Source: Sphingomonas sp.
GTDB lineage: Bacteria > Pseudomonadota > Alphaproteobacteria > Sphingomonadales > Sphingomonadaceae
Length of the DNA stretch: 64,000 nt
Direction: 5' to 3'
Assembly: GCF_019635455.1 (NCBI RefSeq)
Contig: NZ_JAHBZJ010000002.1
Span: 186,001-250,000 of the forward strand
Of this stretch, positions 63,429 to 64,000 are shown piece after piece (the stretch's first letter is position 1; each line of letters starts with the position of its first letter). A program made the translations under genes and the position numbers. The notes under the pieces are model-generated. The model was not told the origin of the DNA. It saw only the letters and a program-made list of their open reading frames with translations, and made no database searches.

Positions 63429-64000
63429 TCACCCCTCCGCCGATTTCCCCAGGATCAGCACCGCGACTGCGAGCAGCGCGGCGGCGGTGAACAGCGCGAC
63501 GCGGCCCCAGCGGGTGGTGTCGCGCGCGACGATTTCGACCGTGATCGCGGTCACCGCCTGGATGCCGTAATACAGGACGAACGCTTTCGACGCCCATACG
63601 ATCACTCCGAAAATGTCGGTGGACCACACGATGGCGATCGACGCGACGGCGCACACGACATAGGCGATGCCGACCGGCACCCGTTTCGGCGCCGCGCCAT
63701 GGAGCAGGCCGCTGCCACCGTTCATGTCCGCCACCGCCGCCGACAGCTGGCTCATCAGCGCGGCGCCGATCACGAAGGCGGGGATGAAGGCACCGACCGG
63801 GCGCAGCAATTCGATGATGTGCGTTTCCCCACCCTGGGGCGGCAGCCGGCCGTCGAGCCACGGCGTCAACAGGCCGATAAAGGCGATATAGATGCCGAAC
63901 GCGATCAGCTGGGCATTGCGCATCGTGCGCACACGTGTTTCGCGGTCATAGGAATCGCCCAGATAGCGCGAGGTTTCGAACCCCTGCACCAGGATGACCA
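63429..64000 (-). CDS. membrane transporter C-terminal part, cut by window edge
   Basis: About 190 residues read in from the right edge; the frame stays open at 64000, so the N-terminal part lies beyond. It shows several membrane helices and QGFETSRYLGDSYDRETRVRTMRNAQLIAFGIYIAFIGLL. The pattern recalls APC/solute symporter-like proteins but the family was not fixed. Convergent with nadB; a small palindrome (GTCAGC-TTGC-GCTGAC, 63389-63404) lies between them. Confidence 0.7.
   Translation of the reverse strand, partial: VILVQGFETSRYLGDSYDRETRVRTMRNAQLIAFGIYIAFIGLLTPWLDGRLPPQGGETHIIELLRPVGAFIPAFVIGAALMSQLSAAVADMNGGSGLLHGAAPKRVPVGIAYVVCAVASIAIVWSTDIFGVIVWASKAFVLYYGIQAVTAITVEIVARDTTRWGRVALFTAAALLAVAVLILGKSAEG

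Overview
The window reads as chromosome of a high-GC alphaproteobacterium of the order Sphingomonadales, most likely Sphingomonas or a close relative. This rests on content, not on any search: several TonB-dependent receptors, DUF1134, EcsC, MipA/OmpV and DUF2141 proteins, GMC and sterol-desaturase-type oxidoreductases, and short ATGA or TGATG gene overlaps. No ribosomal RNA is present; one tRNA (Ser, anticodon GCT) is seen.

The left part (1 to about 29,000) is mostly ordinary chromosome. In order it holds the end of a permease/substrate-binding fusion for compatible solutes; recQ with small envelope genes; a sterol desaturase and a GMC oxidoreductase; a glnK-amt operon behind a near-perfect sigma-54 promoter; a divergent TetR/TonB-receptor pair followed by an MFS transporter; prfC, whose leader carries a large inverted repeat; EcsC; an epimerase/GST/SDR group; pheS-pheT; rpmI-rplT with a strong terminator; an AsmA protein; hisN; DUF1134; and tRNA-Ser.

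From the tRNA to about 48,000 the sequence is accessory. The first 2 kb is AT-richer, with an unknown 219-residue protein, a 43-residue gene and a frameshifted ParB-like gene. Then comes a coherent carbohydrate/phosphate locus. On the minus strand lie a DeoR repressor, two FGGY kinases (one of the D-ribulokinase SePSK/AtXK1 type), a HAD-IIA protein and a ribitol 2-dehydrogenase, all joined by stop/start overlaps, then a TonB receptor, a PhoD phosphodiesterase and a phospholipase C-like phosphoesterase. On the plus strand, divergent from the repressor, are a class II aldolase, an MFS carrier and an FAD oxidoreductase. I read this as uptake and catabolism of ribitol or a ribitol-phosphate-containing compound, possibly teichoic-acid debris. 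The block ends in a serine recombinase that has lost its catalytic N terminus, joined to a decayed IS6-family transposase.

The right part (48,200 to 64,000) returns to typical chromosome: small envelope proteins, a 2OG-type oxygenase, a potassium channel, a PAP2 phosphatase, an acquired-looking GIY-YIG/DUF4357 gene, thiC under a TPP riboswitch, MipA, DUF2141, a second fatty acid hydroxylase, tldD, a zinc-finger protein, an ABC-2 ATPase, a PHB-depolymerase-like esterase, nadB and the end of a membrane transporter cut by the window edge.
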